Counted from the stretch's first letter, positions 50,309 to 59,367 are shown. The stretch is DNA of 64,000 bases from G963422275 sp963422275 (GCA_963422275.1 OY729418.1:1736001-1800000), one strand, 5' to 3'. A program made the numbers and translations. The notes: generated by a model not told the origin, from the sequence alone.

Positions 50309-51091
50309 ATGGTGAAGGACAAGCATATGCCATCTGCCAATGCATCAGAAATCGTGAAGCAGCTTGCGGCGGAAATCCACGCTGGCAATATCGTGCCAGG
50401 CGCGATGCTGCCCGCGGAACGAGATCTGTGCGATCGGTTTTCGGTGAGCCGGAATGTCGTCCGGGGAGCGCTGACGGTCCTCAATGGAATGGGGTTGACC
50501 GAACAGGAAAAGGGCCACCGCCCGCGCGTAGTTGCCCCAACTCTGGCCAATGTCATGGAAGGCGCGGTGCGTGCAGCCCAGTATTTTTTTTCCGGGGCTG
50601 AAGGCTTGGCGCACCTTGAGCAGGCACGGCTGTTTCTCGAAACCAGCCTTGTGCGATACGCCGTGATGCACGCCACAAATGCTCAGATCGGCAAACTTCT
50701 GGAAGGAGTCGAACGCTGCGAGGCGACCATCGGGCATCTGAGCATGTTTCGCGAGGCAGATGTGCAGTTTCACCGGGCGCTGGCCGAAATTCCGGGCAAT
50801 CCCATTTTCATAGCGCTTCACGGCACCTTTGTCGAAAGACTCATGCGCAGCCGGGTGATTGTGCAGGACATGGAAGCGCAAAACCGAACCAGCAACGATG
50901 AACACCGGAAGATCGTAACTGCAATACTCGAACAAGACGCCGAGATGGCTGTAAGCACCCTCACCACCCATCTGACGCGGAACTACGGCAACTATTTCCG
51001 GCACTCATTGAGGTTGCGAGCGAAGGCGGCGGAAGATGATTCGCCCCAGGATTCACCAATTCATGTGACAAAAGAGGAATGCGTAAAATGA
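50309..51091 (+). CDS. GntR-family regulator, FCD subfamily
   Basis: An N-terminal winged helix (SEIVKQLAAEIHAGNIVPGA, ERDLCDRFSVSRNVVRGALT) followed by the helical FCD ligand domain with the metal-binding residues implied by ARLFLETSLVRYAV, DVQFHRALAEIPGNPIF and DEHRKIVTAI. Start at 50309 (MVKDKHMPSANAS); the frame is open to 50255. It overlaps the start of the SBP5 gene by 13 bases. FCD regulators of this type (such as NanR, DgoR, UxuR) control sugar-acid pathways, fitting the neighbouring aldolase. Confidence 0.88.
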   Translation: MVKDKHMPSANASEIVKQLAAEIHAGNIVPGAMLPAERDLCDRFSVSRNVVRGALTVLNGMGLTEQEKGHRPRVVAPTLANVMEGAVRAAQYFFSGAEGLAHLEQARLFLETSLVRYAVMHATNAQIGKLLEGVERCEATIGHLSMFREADVQFHRALAEIPGNPIFIALHGTFVERLMRSRVIVQDMEAQNRTSNDEHRKIVTAILEQDAEMAVSTLTTHLTRNYGNYFRHSLRLRAKAAEDDSPQDSPIHVTKEECVK

Positions 51092-52665
51092 ATAAAATCG
51101 TGATGCTTGCTTCTGCTGCGGCATTGGCGCTGACTGCGTCCCATGTCACTGCTCAGCGCGCCAGCAAACTGTCTGACCCGCGTGTCCGGCAAGCGATCGC
51201 CTATGCGATCGACATGGATACCATTGTCGAGACCCTGTTCGAGGGAAAGGCAATTGTCGCGGACTCGATGATCCCGAATGGCGGCTTCAAGGCCGAAGGG
51301 TTGAATGCCTATGCCTACGACCCGGACAAGGCGCGCCAGCTATTGCAAGAAGCCGGTTGGGACGGCAATCAGACCCTCGACGTCGTCTACTACTATGGCG
51401 ACCAGATGACTGTCGACCTGATGGTCGTGCTCCAAGCCTATCTGGCTGACGTTGGAATCGACATGACCTACCGCAGGCTTGAAGGCGATGTGGGTGCGCA
51501 ACTGAACATGCTGCCAGAAGAAGGCTCCGACACTTCGGCGGTTACTTGGGACATCGCCTATGGCGCAAAAGCGGCACTGGCACTGCAGGAATACTATAAC
51601 GGTTACCGTTCGGGCCGCAGCAGCTATTCCCCCGGTTCCAGCAAGCGGGACGAGCTAGTCGACGCAATCAACGCAAGTGCCGATCCGGCCGTGCAGAAAA
51701 AGGCATTTGAAGAGTTCGAGCGCTTCGAAAACGAGGCTTTGTCGGACATTCCGCTCTATTATCAGCAGCTCTTCATCTATGAAAACGAGCGGATGAGCCG
51801 GAATGGAGGCGAATACGGGAACGACCAGTTCAACTATGACTGGAATATCGTGAACTGGACCGTCGAACCCAACGAAAACGGCAAAGAGGTTCTCTACACC
51901 AACAACGCTCCGGCTCAGTTCTTCGAGCATCCTTGGCTCAATCCCGGCATTTACGTCTTTTCGAAGATCGGTCTGGACCGGCTGCTGACTGCCGACGGCA
52001 GTCTGACGCCGAAGGGCGGGCAGCTGGCCTCCGACTATTCGGTCTCCGATGACGGGCTGTCGGTGAGCTTTGCGCTCAAGGACGGCCTGACTTGGCATGA
52101 CGGTGATGATCTGACTGCCGAAGATGTCGTCTGGTCGGTCGAAACGGCACAAAAGCTTCCGGGTACAATCAATGCGGTGTTCAAGGCCACCTTCGATTCG
52201 ATCGAAAGCATCAGCGCCGACGGCAATGTGGTCAACCTGACCATGAAACGGCTTGACCCCAATGTCCTGCTGACATTCAGCCAGTTCCCGCCACTTCCGA
52301 TGCACCTGCTTGACGGGGTGAATCCCGCCGAATTCCAGCAGCACCCGTTCTGGCAGAATCCGGTCGGGTCGGGTCCCTACAAGATCGCCGAAGTTCAGAT
52401 GAACGATTTTGTGCGCTTTGTGCCCTTTGAAAACTATCACGGGGCGGTGGCCAATATCGACGAGATCGTGGCCTTCCCGAGCGGCGAAAATGATGCGAAC
52501 GTCATCAAGAATGCCGAGGCAGGCCGTCTTGATTTCGGCTTCACCAAATCAGTGGGCGACGTCAAGGCGCTGGAGGCCATGACCCATATGCGCGTCGTGC
52601 CGGCGAATATTCCCTACACCCGGTCACTCCGCGTCAACGGCTTCGAGAAAATAGCGGAAAACTAA
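51079..52665 (+). CDS. ABC substrate-binding protein, family 5, apparent circular permutation
   Basis: 528 residues: signal peptide about 1-25 (MLASAAALALTASHVTA), then residues 31-250 match what is normally the C-terminal half of SBP5 proteins (DPRVRQAIAYAIDMDTIVE at 33-51, AYDPDKARQLLQEAGW at 79-94), a linker around 255-275, and residues 275-528 match the N-terminal half (LASDYSVSDDGLSVSFALKD at 316-335, DDLTAEDVVWSVE, NPVGSGPYKIAEV, AEAGRLDFGFTKSV). The last residues RSLRVNGFEK are just those that normally precede DPRVRQA. The order is therefore swapped in one continuous frame, unlike the normal SBP5 at 32464. First transporter gene of the operon. Confidence 0.88.
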   Translation: MRKMNKIVMLASAAALALTASHVTAQRASKLSDPRVRQAIAYAIDMDTIVETLFEGKAIVADSMIPNGGFKAEGLNAYAYDPDKARQLLQEAGWDGNQTLDVVYYYGDQMTVDLMVVLQAYLADVGIDMTYRRLEGDVGAQLNMLPEEGSDTSAVTWDIAYGAKAALALQEYYNGYRSGRSSYSPGSSKRDELVDAINASADPAVQKKAFEEFERFENEALSDIPLYYQQLFIYENERMSRNGGEYGNDQFNYDWNIVNWTVEPNENGKEVLYTNNAPAQFFEHPWLNPGIYVFSKIGLDRLLTADGSLTPKGGQLASDYSVSDDGLSVSFALKDGLTWHDGDDLTAEDVVWSVETAQKLPGTINAVFKATFDSIESISADGNVVNLTMKRLDPNVLLTFSQFPPLPMHLLDGVNPAEFQQHPFWQNPVGSGPYKIAEVQMNDFVRFVPFENYHGAVANIDEIVAFPSGENDANVIKNAEAGRLDFGFTKSVGDVKALEAMTHMRVVPANIPYTRSLRVNGFEKIAEN

Positions 52666-52683
52666 CTTCGTTTCTCTGAAAAC

Positions 52684-52710
52684 GCCGCGGGGCCCTGCCG
52701 GTCCCGCGGC
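52684..52710 (+). terminator. Hairpin between SBP5 and DppB genes
   Basis: GCCGCGGG (52684-52691) pairs with CCCGCGGC (52703-52710) in the gap after the binding-protein stop; no T-run. Confidence 0.55.
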
Positions 52711-52755
52711 AACCTGATCTTCGTTCCCGAAGACTCAGACCATGGGCCGTGCAGA

Positions 52756-53715
52756 ATGCTCACCTACATGATCCGCCGGCTGCTCAATACGATCCCCATG
52801 CTGCTGGTAATCAGTTTCCTCATCTATCTGGGCCTCGAACTGACGCCGGGCGATGCCGTGTCGCACATGGTCGACCCGGAAATCGCCTCCCAGATGAGCG
52901 AAGAGGAATTCCAGGCGCTGCGCGAGGCGCTTGGCCTGAACAAGAGCTTTATCCAACGCTACGGAATCTGGTTGACGAACGTTGTGCAAGGCGATTTCGG
53001 GCGCTCGCTGTCAGGCGGCGTGCCAATCATGGAAATCGTTCTGGACCGGTTGCCGGCCACTCTGGAACTTTCGGTTTTTGCCCTGCTCTTTTCCACCATT
53101 CTCGGGAGCGCCTTGGGCCTGATCAGCGCGCTTCGCCGAGGCTCTGTTACCGACAACGGACTGACCGTGCTCGGCATGCTGGGAGTTTCGATTCCGGAAT
53201 TCTTCTTCGGTCTGGTCTCGATCTTGGCCTTTGCGCTTTGGCTTGACTGGCTGCCGGTCGGCGGTCGGCTCTTGCCCGAATATGACAACTACTGGGATCA
53301 CGTGCCGAACATCATTCTGCCGGGCATTGTGCTGTCGCTGATGATGACCGCAGGGGTAATGCGCTATTCGCGTGCGGCAATGCTCGACTCACTGTCGCGC
53401 GAATTCATCCGAACGGCGCGTGCCAAGGGGCTGCCGGCTTGGAGGATCAACATCTTGCATGCTTTCCGGGTGGCGCTGACGCCGGTCATCGTTCTGATTG
53501 GTTTCCGTCTGCCGATCCTGATCGGTGGATCGGTGATCATCGAGGCGGTGTTTCAGTGGCCGGGCGTCGGCAGCGAGTTCATTTCCGCCGTCCGAGGATC
53601 GGATTATCCGCTGGTCATGTCGATTGCGTTGCTCTCGGTTTTTGCCGTGTTGATGGCCAGCTTGATCGTTGATGTCCTGACCGCACTGATCGACCCGCGG
53701 GTCAGGCTTTCCTGA
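52756..53715 (+). CDS. ABC transporter permease, DppB type
   Basis: 319 residues: MLTYMIRRLLNTIPMLLVIS first helix, conserved GLNKSFIQRYGIW, and the EAA loop FIRTARAKGLPAWRINILHA (20 residues). Six predicted helices. It forms the channel with the DppC-type protein encoded next and belongs to the operon that starts with the permuted SBP5. Confidence 0.92.
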   Translation: MLTYMIRRLLNTIPMLLVISFLIYLGLELTPGDAVSHMVDPEIASQMSEEEFQALREALGLNKSFIQRYGIWLTNVVQGDFGRSLSGGVPIMEIVLDRLPATLELSVFALLFSTILGSALGLISALRRGSVTDNGLTVLGMLGVSIPEFFFGLVSILAFALWLDWLPVGGRLLPEYDNYWDHVPNIILPGIVLSLMMTAGVMRYSRAAMLDSLSREFIRTARAKGLPAWRINILHAFRVALTPVIVLIGFRLPILIGGSVIIEAVFQWPGVGSEFISAVRGSDYPLVMSIALLSVFAVLMASLIVDVLTALIDPRVRLS

Positions 53716-53750
53716 GGGAGGGCGACATAACCAGCCGCTCACTGAACCGG

Positions 53751-54641
53751 ATGTTTGACCGGATCCGGGCCCGCGAAGAGGCAGGCCTGAACAAACCCCT
53801 CACCGGAAACCGCGCCGTCCGAAAGTTGCTGTCCAACCGACTGGCTATATTGGGGTTGTTCATTTTCGGCACGATCCTTCTGGCCTCGACATTCGCACCG
53901 CTCCTGACCGTGCACGAACCGCAAAAGATTGATCTCAGATCAATGTTGCAGGCGCCGTCGACCGAGCATTGGTTCGGCACCGACCGGACCGGCCGCGATG
54001 TGTTCGCCCGGGTGCTTTATGGCGGCCGGATATCAATTCTGGTCGGATTGGGCAGCGCCGTTCTTGGCGCAATCATCGGCGTGGCCATCGGTGCCTACAC
54101 CGCCTATCGTGGTGGCTGGGTTGATGCAATTGCGCTGCGCGCGTCGGAAATATTCATGGCGTTCCCGCAGATTATTCTTGTATTGTTGCTGGTCTCGATT
54201 GCCGGGCAAAGCCTTTTCAATCTGATTGCCATCTTCACCCTGACCGGGTGGTCCGGCCCGTACCGAATGACACGAGCTCAGATCCTGTCGATCCGGGAAG
54301 AGGAATACGTCCAGGCCCTGCAGAGTTTCGGCGTGTCCACGACAAAGATCTGCTACAAGCATATGCTGCCCAACGCGCTGGGTCCGATCGTGGTCAACAT
54401 CACGCTGACTACGGCGATGCTGATCTTGGCCGAGGCAGGACTCAGCTTCCTCGGGCTCGGCGTGCCGCTGTCGATTCCGACTTGGGGGAATATCCTCAAC
54501 GTCGCGCAGGATCTGCGCATCCTCCAGAACAACTGGTGGATGTGGCTTCCTGTCGGTGCCGTCATCTCGCTTTTCGTGCTGAGTGTCAATTTCATCGGCG
54601 ACGGCCTGCGCGATTCGACCGATCCGACCATGCAGGGATGA
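53751..54641 (+). CDS. ABC transporter permease, DppC type
   Basis: 296 residues of normal DppC length: an N-terminal cytoplasmic segment, first helix LAILGLFIFGTILLASTFAP, FGTDRTGRDVFARVLYGGR, and EAA loop EEYVQALQSFGVSTTKICYK (20 residues), C-terminal NFIGDGLRDSTDPTMQG. It ends on an ATGA overlap with the ATPase gene. Lacks the extra periplasmic loop of the other DppC in this window. Confidence 0.92.
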   Translation: MFDRIRAREEAGLNKPLTGNRAVRKLLSNRLAILGLFIFGTILLASTFAPLLTVHEPQKIDLRSMLQAPSTEHWFGTDRTGRDVFARVLYGGRISILVGLGSAVLGAIIGVAIGAYTAYRGGWVDAIALRASEIFMAFPQIILVLLLVSIAGQSLFNLIAIFTLTGWSGPYRMTRAQILSIREEEYVQALQSFGVSTTKICYKHMLPNALGPIVVNITLTTAMLILAEAGLSFLGLGVPLSIPTWGNILNVAQDLRILQNNWWMWLPVGAVISLFVLSVNFIGDGLRDSTDPTMQG

Positions 54642-55660
54642 GACGGATGGCCAAAGACGTCCTTGTCAGTGTCAAGAACCTGAAGTCATTTTTCTACACC
54701 AACAACCTTTGCAACAAGGCGGTTAACGGTGTCTCGTTCGACATCCGGCAGGGCAAGACGCTGGGGATGGTCGGCGAAAGCGGCTGTGGAAAGTCTGTCA
54801 CCGCGTCTTCGATCATGCAGCTGCTGCCGCGCATGAGCCGGATCGAAGAGGGATCAATCACTTATTTTTCCGACAAGGGCGAAATCCAGATCGACCAGCT
54901 TGAGCGCGACGGTCCCGAGATGCGCGCAATACGCGGCAAGGAGATCGCGATGATCTTCCAGGACCCGATGACTGCGCTAAACCCGGTTTTCACAATCGGT
55001 GCGCAGATTTCCGAGGCGCTGCAATACCATGCGCCTCTTTCCCGGAAAGAGCGTGGCGAGCGTGTGGTCGAGCTCCTGCGCGACATGGGCATTCCCCTTC
55101 CCGAGAAGCGGGCCGGAGAGTATCCGCACAACTATTCGGGTGGCATGCGCCAGCGTGCGATGATTGCAATGGCGATGTCATGCAGCCCCAGAGTCCTGAT
55201 TGCCGATGAGCCCACCACCGCGCTGGACGTGACCATACAGGCGCAGATATTCACGCTGATGCAGCAACTGCAGCAAGATCGCGGGACGGGCATCCTGCTT
55301 ATCACCCATGACATGGGTGTAATCGCCGAACTGGCCGATGACGTGGCTGTGATGTATATGGGCAAGATCATCGAGGCAGGCACTGTCGACGACGTGCTGC
55401 GCCGTCCGCGCCACCCATACACCAAGGCGTTGCTGAAGTCCGTTCCGGTTCTGGGCCGGGGCAAGAACCAGATCATCAACCCGATACGGGGCGCGACCCC
55501 CGATCCCTACCAGCGCCCGAGCGGCTGCCAGTTTGCGCCGCGCTGCGATCATTCGACGGTCTTGTGCGATCAGGTTCCGCCGGAGGAAAGGGTTTCCGCC
55601 ACTCACCGGGTTGTGTGCTGGCGCCACAGGGAAATCTTCGGGAATGCCCGAGACATCTGA
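54638..55660 (+). CDS. ABC transporter ATP-binding protein, DppD type
   Basis: 340 residues beginning MRRMAKDVLVSVKNLKSFFY. Walker A GESGCGKSVTASSIM, signature YSGGMRQRAMIAMAM, Walker B VLIADEPTTALDVT, switch ILLITHDMGVIAE, and the C-terminal Cys-rich peptide-transporter tail (GCQFAPRCDHSTVLCDQ), which often binds an iron-sulfur cluster. The longer frame starting at 54248 runs antisense-like through dppC and is not real. Confidence 0.92.
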   Translation: MRRMAKDVLVSVKNLKSFFYTNNLCNKAVNGVSFDIRQGKTLGMVGESGCGKSVTASSIMQLLPRMSRIEEGSITYFSDKGEIQIDQLERDGPEMRAIRGKEIAMIFQDPMTALNPVFTIGAQISEALQYHAPLSRKERGERVVELLRDMGIPLPEKRAGEYPHNYSGGMRQRAMIAMAMSCSPRVLIADEPTTALDVTIQAQIFTLMQQLQQDRGTGILLITHDMGVIAELADDVAVMYMGKIIEAGTVDDVLRRPRHPYTKALLKSVPVLGRGKNQIINPIRGATPDPYQRPSGCQFAPRCDHSTVLCDQVPPEERVSATHRVVCWRHREIFGNARDI

Positions 55661-56678
55661 CAACATTCTCAGCCTGCGCGGGGTCAAGACCCATTTCGGC
55701 ATTCGCGCCGGTGTCTTCAAGCGGGTTGCGGGCTGGGTCAAGGCGGTCGACGGGGTCGATCTGGACATCAGGCGCGGCGAGGTGCTTGGCCTTGTGGGGG
55801 AAAGCGGTTGCGGCAAGACCACGCTCGGGAAAACGATCCTGCAGCTGGTGCGCGCGACCGAGGGCGAGATCGTCTATCATTCCGACAGCGGGCCGGTCGA
55901 GCTTTGCGGTCTGAGCGATCTTGAGATGAACCGGCATCGCAGGAAACTGCAGATCGTGTTTCAGGATCCGCATTCGTCGCTGAACCCCGCCTTCACGATT
56001 CTTGGCTCGCTTGAAGACCCGCTGAAGCAGTTCGGGGTCTCGTCCAGGAAGGAGCGGCGCCGCATCATCGGCGACCTGCTTGAGGCGGTGAACCTCAGGC
56101 GCGAACACATGGACCTTTATCCGCACGAGTTTTCGGGCGGTCAGCGTCAGCGGATCGGCATTGCGCGCGCGTTGTGCGTTGAACCGGAACTTGTTGTGTG
56201 CGACGAGGCGGTCAGCGCTCTGGACGTGTCGATACAGGCGCAGGTTCTGCAGCTGCTGATGGAGCTGAAGCGCGAACGGAACCTGACCTATGTTTTCATC
56301 ACCCATGATCTGAGCGTGGCGGAATATGTCTGCGACCGGATTGCGGTGATGTATCTGGGCCGGATCGTTGAGCTTGGCCGGGCGGAGGACATCTTTGCCG
56401 ACACGGCGCATCCATATACGCAGGCGCTGCTTTCGGCGATACCGGTTGTCGATCTTGACAGGAGGACCGAGCGGGTTGTCCTGGAGGGCGATGTTCCCAG
56501 CCCGGTCAGTCCGCCGCCGGGCTGCCCGTTTCATCCGCGTTGCCGCTTCGCGACCGAAATCTGCAAATCCGATCCCCCGAGGCTGCTGGCCCGCGATTTC
56601 AGCGCTGAGCCGCACCTGGCGGCCTGCCACAACGCAGGCCGGGCCTTTCGCGGCTCGCGCGGCGGGAACGGCAATTGA
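55644..56678 (+). CDS. ABC transporter ATP-binding protein, DppF/OppF type
   Basis: 344 residues from MPETSDNILSLRGVKTHFGI; overlaps the DppD gene by 17 bases. Walker A GESGCGKTTLGKTIL, Q-loop FQDPHSSLNP, signature FSGGQRQRIGIARAL, Walker B LVVCDEAVSALDVS (Ala-Val in place of the usual Pro-Thr) and C-terminal CPFHPRCRFATEICKS. It pairs with DppD as a heterodimer of ATPases. A stop overlapping the sulfatase TTG start suggests coupled translation. Confidence 0.92.
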   Translation: MPETSDNILSLRGVKTHFGIRAGVFKRVAGWVKAVDGVDLDIRRGEVLGLVGESGCGKTTLGKTILQLVRATEGEIVYHSDSGPVELCGLSDLEMNRHRRKLQIVFQDPHSSLNPAFTILGSLEDPLKQFGVSSRKERRRIIGDLLEAVNLRREHMDLYPHEFSGGQRQRIGIARALCVEPELVVCDEAVSALDVSIQAQVLQLLMELKRERNLTYVFITHDLSVAEYVCDRIAVMYLGRIVELGRAEDIFADTAHPYTQALLSAIPVVDLDRRTERVVLEGDVPSPVSPPPGCPFHPRCRFATEICKSDPPRLLARDFSAEPHLAACHNAGRAFRGSRGGNGN

Positions 56679-58114
56679 GCCGAACCGTGGGCGCAAGCGT
56701 CAACGACAGCAATGCCGGACCGATACGGCGACCGAACGTCCTTCTTGTCCTGACCGATCAGCAACGCCACGACACGCTTGGCTGTCGCGGCCTGACACCG
56801 TGCCGGACCCCGGCGCTCGACGCATTGGCAGAGAGCGGCATCAGCTTCGACAACGCCTTCACGCCGGCGCCGCTTTGCGTTCCCGCGCGGGCGGCGCTGT
56901 TCACCGGGCTTTACCCTTCGCAGAACGACATGATGAGCAACGAGACCGGGCATCTGCTGTCCTGCGCGATGCTGGACGCGTTTCGCGGCGCCGGATATCA
57001 AGTCGGCTATGCCGGCAAATGGCATCTGGGCGAGAGCAACATCGGCAACTTCACCGACCGCCACGGCGCCGACAGCACCCGGGTCTACACCGAGTGGTGT
57101 CTTGAGCAGGGCCTGACCGACGGCTGGATGTTCAACGATCCCAAGACGCGGACGGCGCGAACGCCCTCCATGTCGGTCCCCGGAGCGCATCGCCAGGAGC
57201 TGCCGGTGGACAAGACCAACGAAGCCTGGATCACCGACTTCGCCATCGACCTGCTGCGAACCCGCGACCCGGAGAAGCCGTTTTTTCAGGTCGTTTCATA
57301 CAACGGGCCGCATCCGCCTTTCATGATCCCCGAGCCGTATTTCAGCATGTACGACCCGGCAGAGGCGGTCAGGCCCGGCAACTTCGGCCCGCAACCCGGC
57401 GAGCACCCGGTCCATCGCGCGAGCTACTGGCGTCAGCTTTATCTTGACCAAGGCGACAGTTTCGACTGCTGGCGCGCCAGCCATGCGGTCTATTGGGGCT
57501 TTTGCACCATGATCGACGATTTTGTCGCCAAGGTGCTGGCGGCGCTGGATGACGAGGGCCTGCGCGACAGCACGATCATCGTCTTTGCCTCGGATCACGG
57601 CGAGCATCTTGGCGCGCACGGGCTCTGGCAAAAGATGTCGCCCTTTGACGAAAGCGTCCGGGTGCCGCTGATCCTCAGCCTTCCTGATGGGCGGGCGGGG
57701 CTGAAGGCGACGTCGCAGGCCAGCCTGATCGACATCGCCCCGACGCTGGCGGCGCTGTGCGATGTGCCGGGCGGTCGCTGGGAAGGCCGCGATCTGCTGG
57801 CCGGCCGTCTTGATCAAAGTGAAGCGCCTCCGGTCCATGCCATGCACAAGCCGCTTGGCGACTGGATGCATGCGACTGACTGGCGCCTGATCCGGTGGGA
57901 TGGATACAAATACACTTGGCATCGCGGCATGGAGATCGAGTTGTTCGACATCCGAAACGATCCGGGCGAGTGCGTGAACCTGGCGTCGGATCCCGGCCAT
58001 GCGGCAATGCGCGCGCGCTTGGCGGACGCGTTGTGCGCGTTTTTGGAACGGACGGACGACCCGCTGGCGCCAGACTGGAAACGCGAGCACCATGCGCGAT
58101 GCGGCAATGCTTGA
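56675..58114 (+). CDS. Sulfatase (type I, formylglycine-dependent)
   Basis: 479 residues: metal-binding N-terminus PNVLLVLTDQQRHDTLGCRG, the modification motif C-V-P-A-R at residues 68-72 inside PLCVPARAALFTGLYPSQ (Cys to formylglycine), YAGKWHLGE, and the C-terminal FASDHGEHLGAHGLWQKM with catalytic His and Lys. It would hydrolyse a sulfate ester on a sugar or choline-like substrate. No signal peptide is seen, implying cytoplasmic desulfation after uptake. Start TTG at 56675; a GTG at 56687 is possible. A formylglycine-generating enzyme is not encoded in this window. Confidence 0.9.
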   Translation: MSRTVGASVNDSNAGPIRRPNVLLVLTDQQRHDTLGCRGLTPCRTPALDALAESGISFDNAFTPAPLCVPARAALFTGLYPSQNDMMSNETGHLLSCAMLDAFRGAGYQVGYAGKWHLGESNIGNFTDRHGADSTRVYTEWCLEQGLTDGWMFNDPKTRTARTPSMSVPGAHRQELPVDKTNEAWITDFAIDLLRTRDPEKPFFQVVSYNGPHPPFMIPEPYFSMYDPAEAVRPGNFGPQPGEHPVHRASYWRQLYLDQGDSFDCWRASHAVYWGFCTMIDDFVAKVLAALDDEGLRDSTIIVFASDHGEHLGAHGLWQKMSPFDESVRVPLILSLPDGRAGLKATSQASLIDIAPTLAALCDVPGGRWEGRDLLAGRLDQSEAPPVHAMHKPLGDWMHATDWRLIRWDGYKYTWHRGMEIELFDIRNDPGECVNLASDPGHAAMRARLADALCAFLERTDDPLAPDWKREHHARCGNA

Positions 58115-58430
58115 GCGAACCGAGCCAGATGCAAACGCCAGAAGCAGCCGCTCGATGGGGGAAGCGTTACTCTGACCTCTGTGTTGACGTTGGACCCCAA
58201 CTCAGTGTCCATGATCTCCGTGATCTTGGCTGCAGCGGCATTCTTGGCAGAACCCGCTGCCTCGTCCTTGATCTCGTGCAGAGTCTTCAACGCAACAAGA
58301 CCGATGAGCAGTGCGCCGACAGTCACCGCCAACCCGATTGCCCCAGGGAAGATTATAGTTAAAGTCGGGAGCAGATCAACATAGTCGCTCCGCGTCGGGT
58401 CTAGGTGGGCAGATTGGCCTACATGCGGGA
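58115..58430 (-). pseudogene. Possible truncated two-helix membrane protein
   Basis: In frame with the small ORF at 58435-58572, but after a TAA, the minus strand reads DYVDLLPTLTIIFPGAIGLA then VGALLIGLVALKTLHEIKDE and AKNAAAAKITEIMDTELG, a second membrane segment with a following alpha-helix. It runs into the end of the sulfatase region without its own end. The frame lacks a good start codon. Confidence 0.35.
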
Positions 58431-58434
58431 GCCC

Positions 58435-58572
58435 TTACCCAAACAGGTCAACGATGCCGCCAGCTGAAGCGAGGCCACCGACGATTGCCCCGAGGATAGT
58501 TGCACCTATCTTGCTCATCGGCCGTTGGAAGGGTTTCGCATTTGGAGCTTCCATCGAGAAGAAAGCGGACAT
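58435..58572 (-). CDS. Small Gly-rich hydrophobic peptide (45 aa)
   Basis: MSAFFSMEAPNAKPFQRPMS followed by a membrane-type segment GATILGAIVGGLASAGGIVD and a TAA stop. It resembles small membrane peptides and leaderless bacteriocin-like helices, but may simply be the first half of a gene broken by the stop at 58435 (same frame continues downstream). No ribosome site of note. Confidence 0.35.
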   Translation of the reverse strand: MSAFFSMEAPNAKPFQRPMSKIGATILGAIVGGLASAGGIVDLFG

Positions 58573-58799
58573 TACATATTGAGATATACTATTTTCCCTG
58601 AAAACATCAATGGATAGAAGACTTCCCGACTAACCGCCGCGTTCGTGTAGCTCGCAGTGCGTCGAAAACCGGGAAGATCAGGAACCGGGTTGTCGCTGCG
58701 ACACCGTAGTCGACGACGCTGGCCGCGGGCCTCGGACAGGCGGCCTAACACAGGATTGGCAGCGAGGAACTGCCGGGCTCCCTTGATCCTAGCGGCATG

Positions 58800-59262
58800 G
58801 AAAGCGCCTCTCCGAGTGTGACGGTGACATGCTCCCGCTCCCGCCGTTCCCTCGAGCTGGTGCACCAGCTCCCGGAGGTTGGTACCGATGTGCAGCTTCA
58901 TCCCGAAATGCCGACGGCTCCCCTTCCTCGTCCAGTTTCTTCTTCAGCCTCGCTCCGGCAAGGTGCCGGATGCTCTCGGCCTCGCGGAGCAAGTCCTCCA
59001 TCGCCGGGTCGCTCAGACTGCAGAACAGCTGCACGCAGTGCACGTATAGTCTCGCCGACAGCGGATGTGGCTGTCGCCCTTGGGACAGACCGGCGCAATG
59101 CGGGCCTCTGGGTGCGCCTAGGGGATCGGGTCGTCCACCCGCTCCAGAAAGATCAAGCGACGCGTTTTGCGCTTCTCGTTGTCATGTTCAAGGCGTGCCC
59201 GGGTGCACAATGCCACGTCCACAATCAGGCTATATTCAGAGGTTTCCTAAGCTAAACACGAC
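58800..59262 (-). pseudogene. IS5-family transposase remnant, second copy of the 4231 type
   Basis: The minus strand near 59260-59060 reads the IS5 N-terminal region with a left end like that at 4231 (GAAACCTCTGAATATAGCC, around 59245), then HCVQLFCSLSDPAMEDLLRE and AESIRHLAGARL near 59040-58950, after which it jumps to FGMKLHIGTNL near 58890, skipping about 60 residues. Frameshifts, a stop and an internal deletion make it inactive. It is from the same subgroup as the element at 4231-10517. Confidence 0.65.
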
Positions 59263-59367
59263 ATGGATCCGTCAGTACTGCCAACACTGACGGATCAACA
59301 TTTTTCAGGACATCAAACGGTGACTACCAAGCCAAGAGAAACGTTACTGTCGGATATGATCCCTTCA

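Noticed and set aside
54248..54637. Upstream extension of the DppD ATPase
   Set aside because: It overlaps dppC in another frame and shows no ABC features; ATGA coupling at 54638 gives the natural start.
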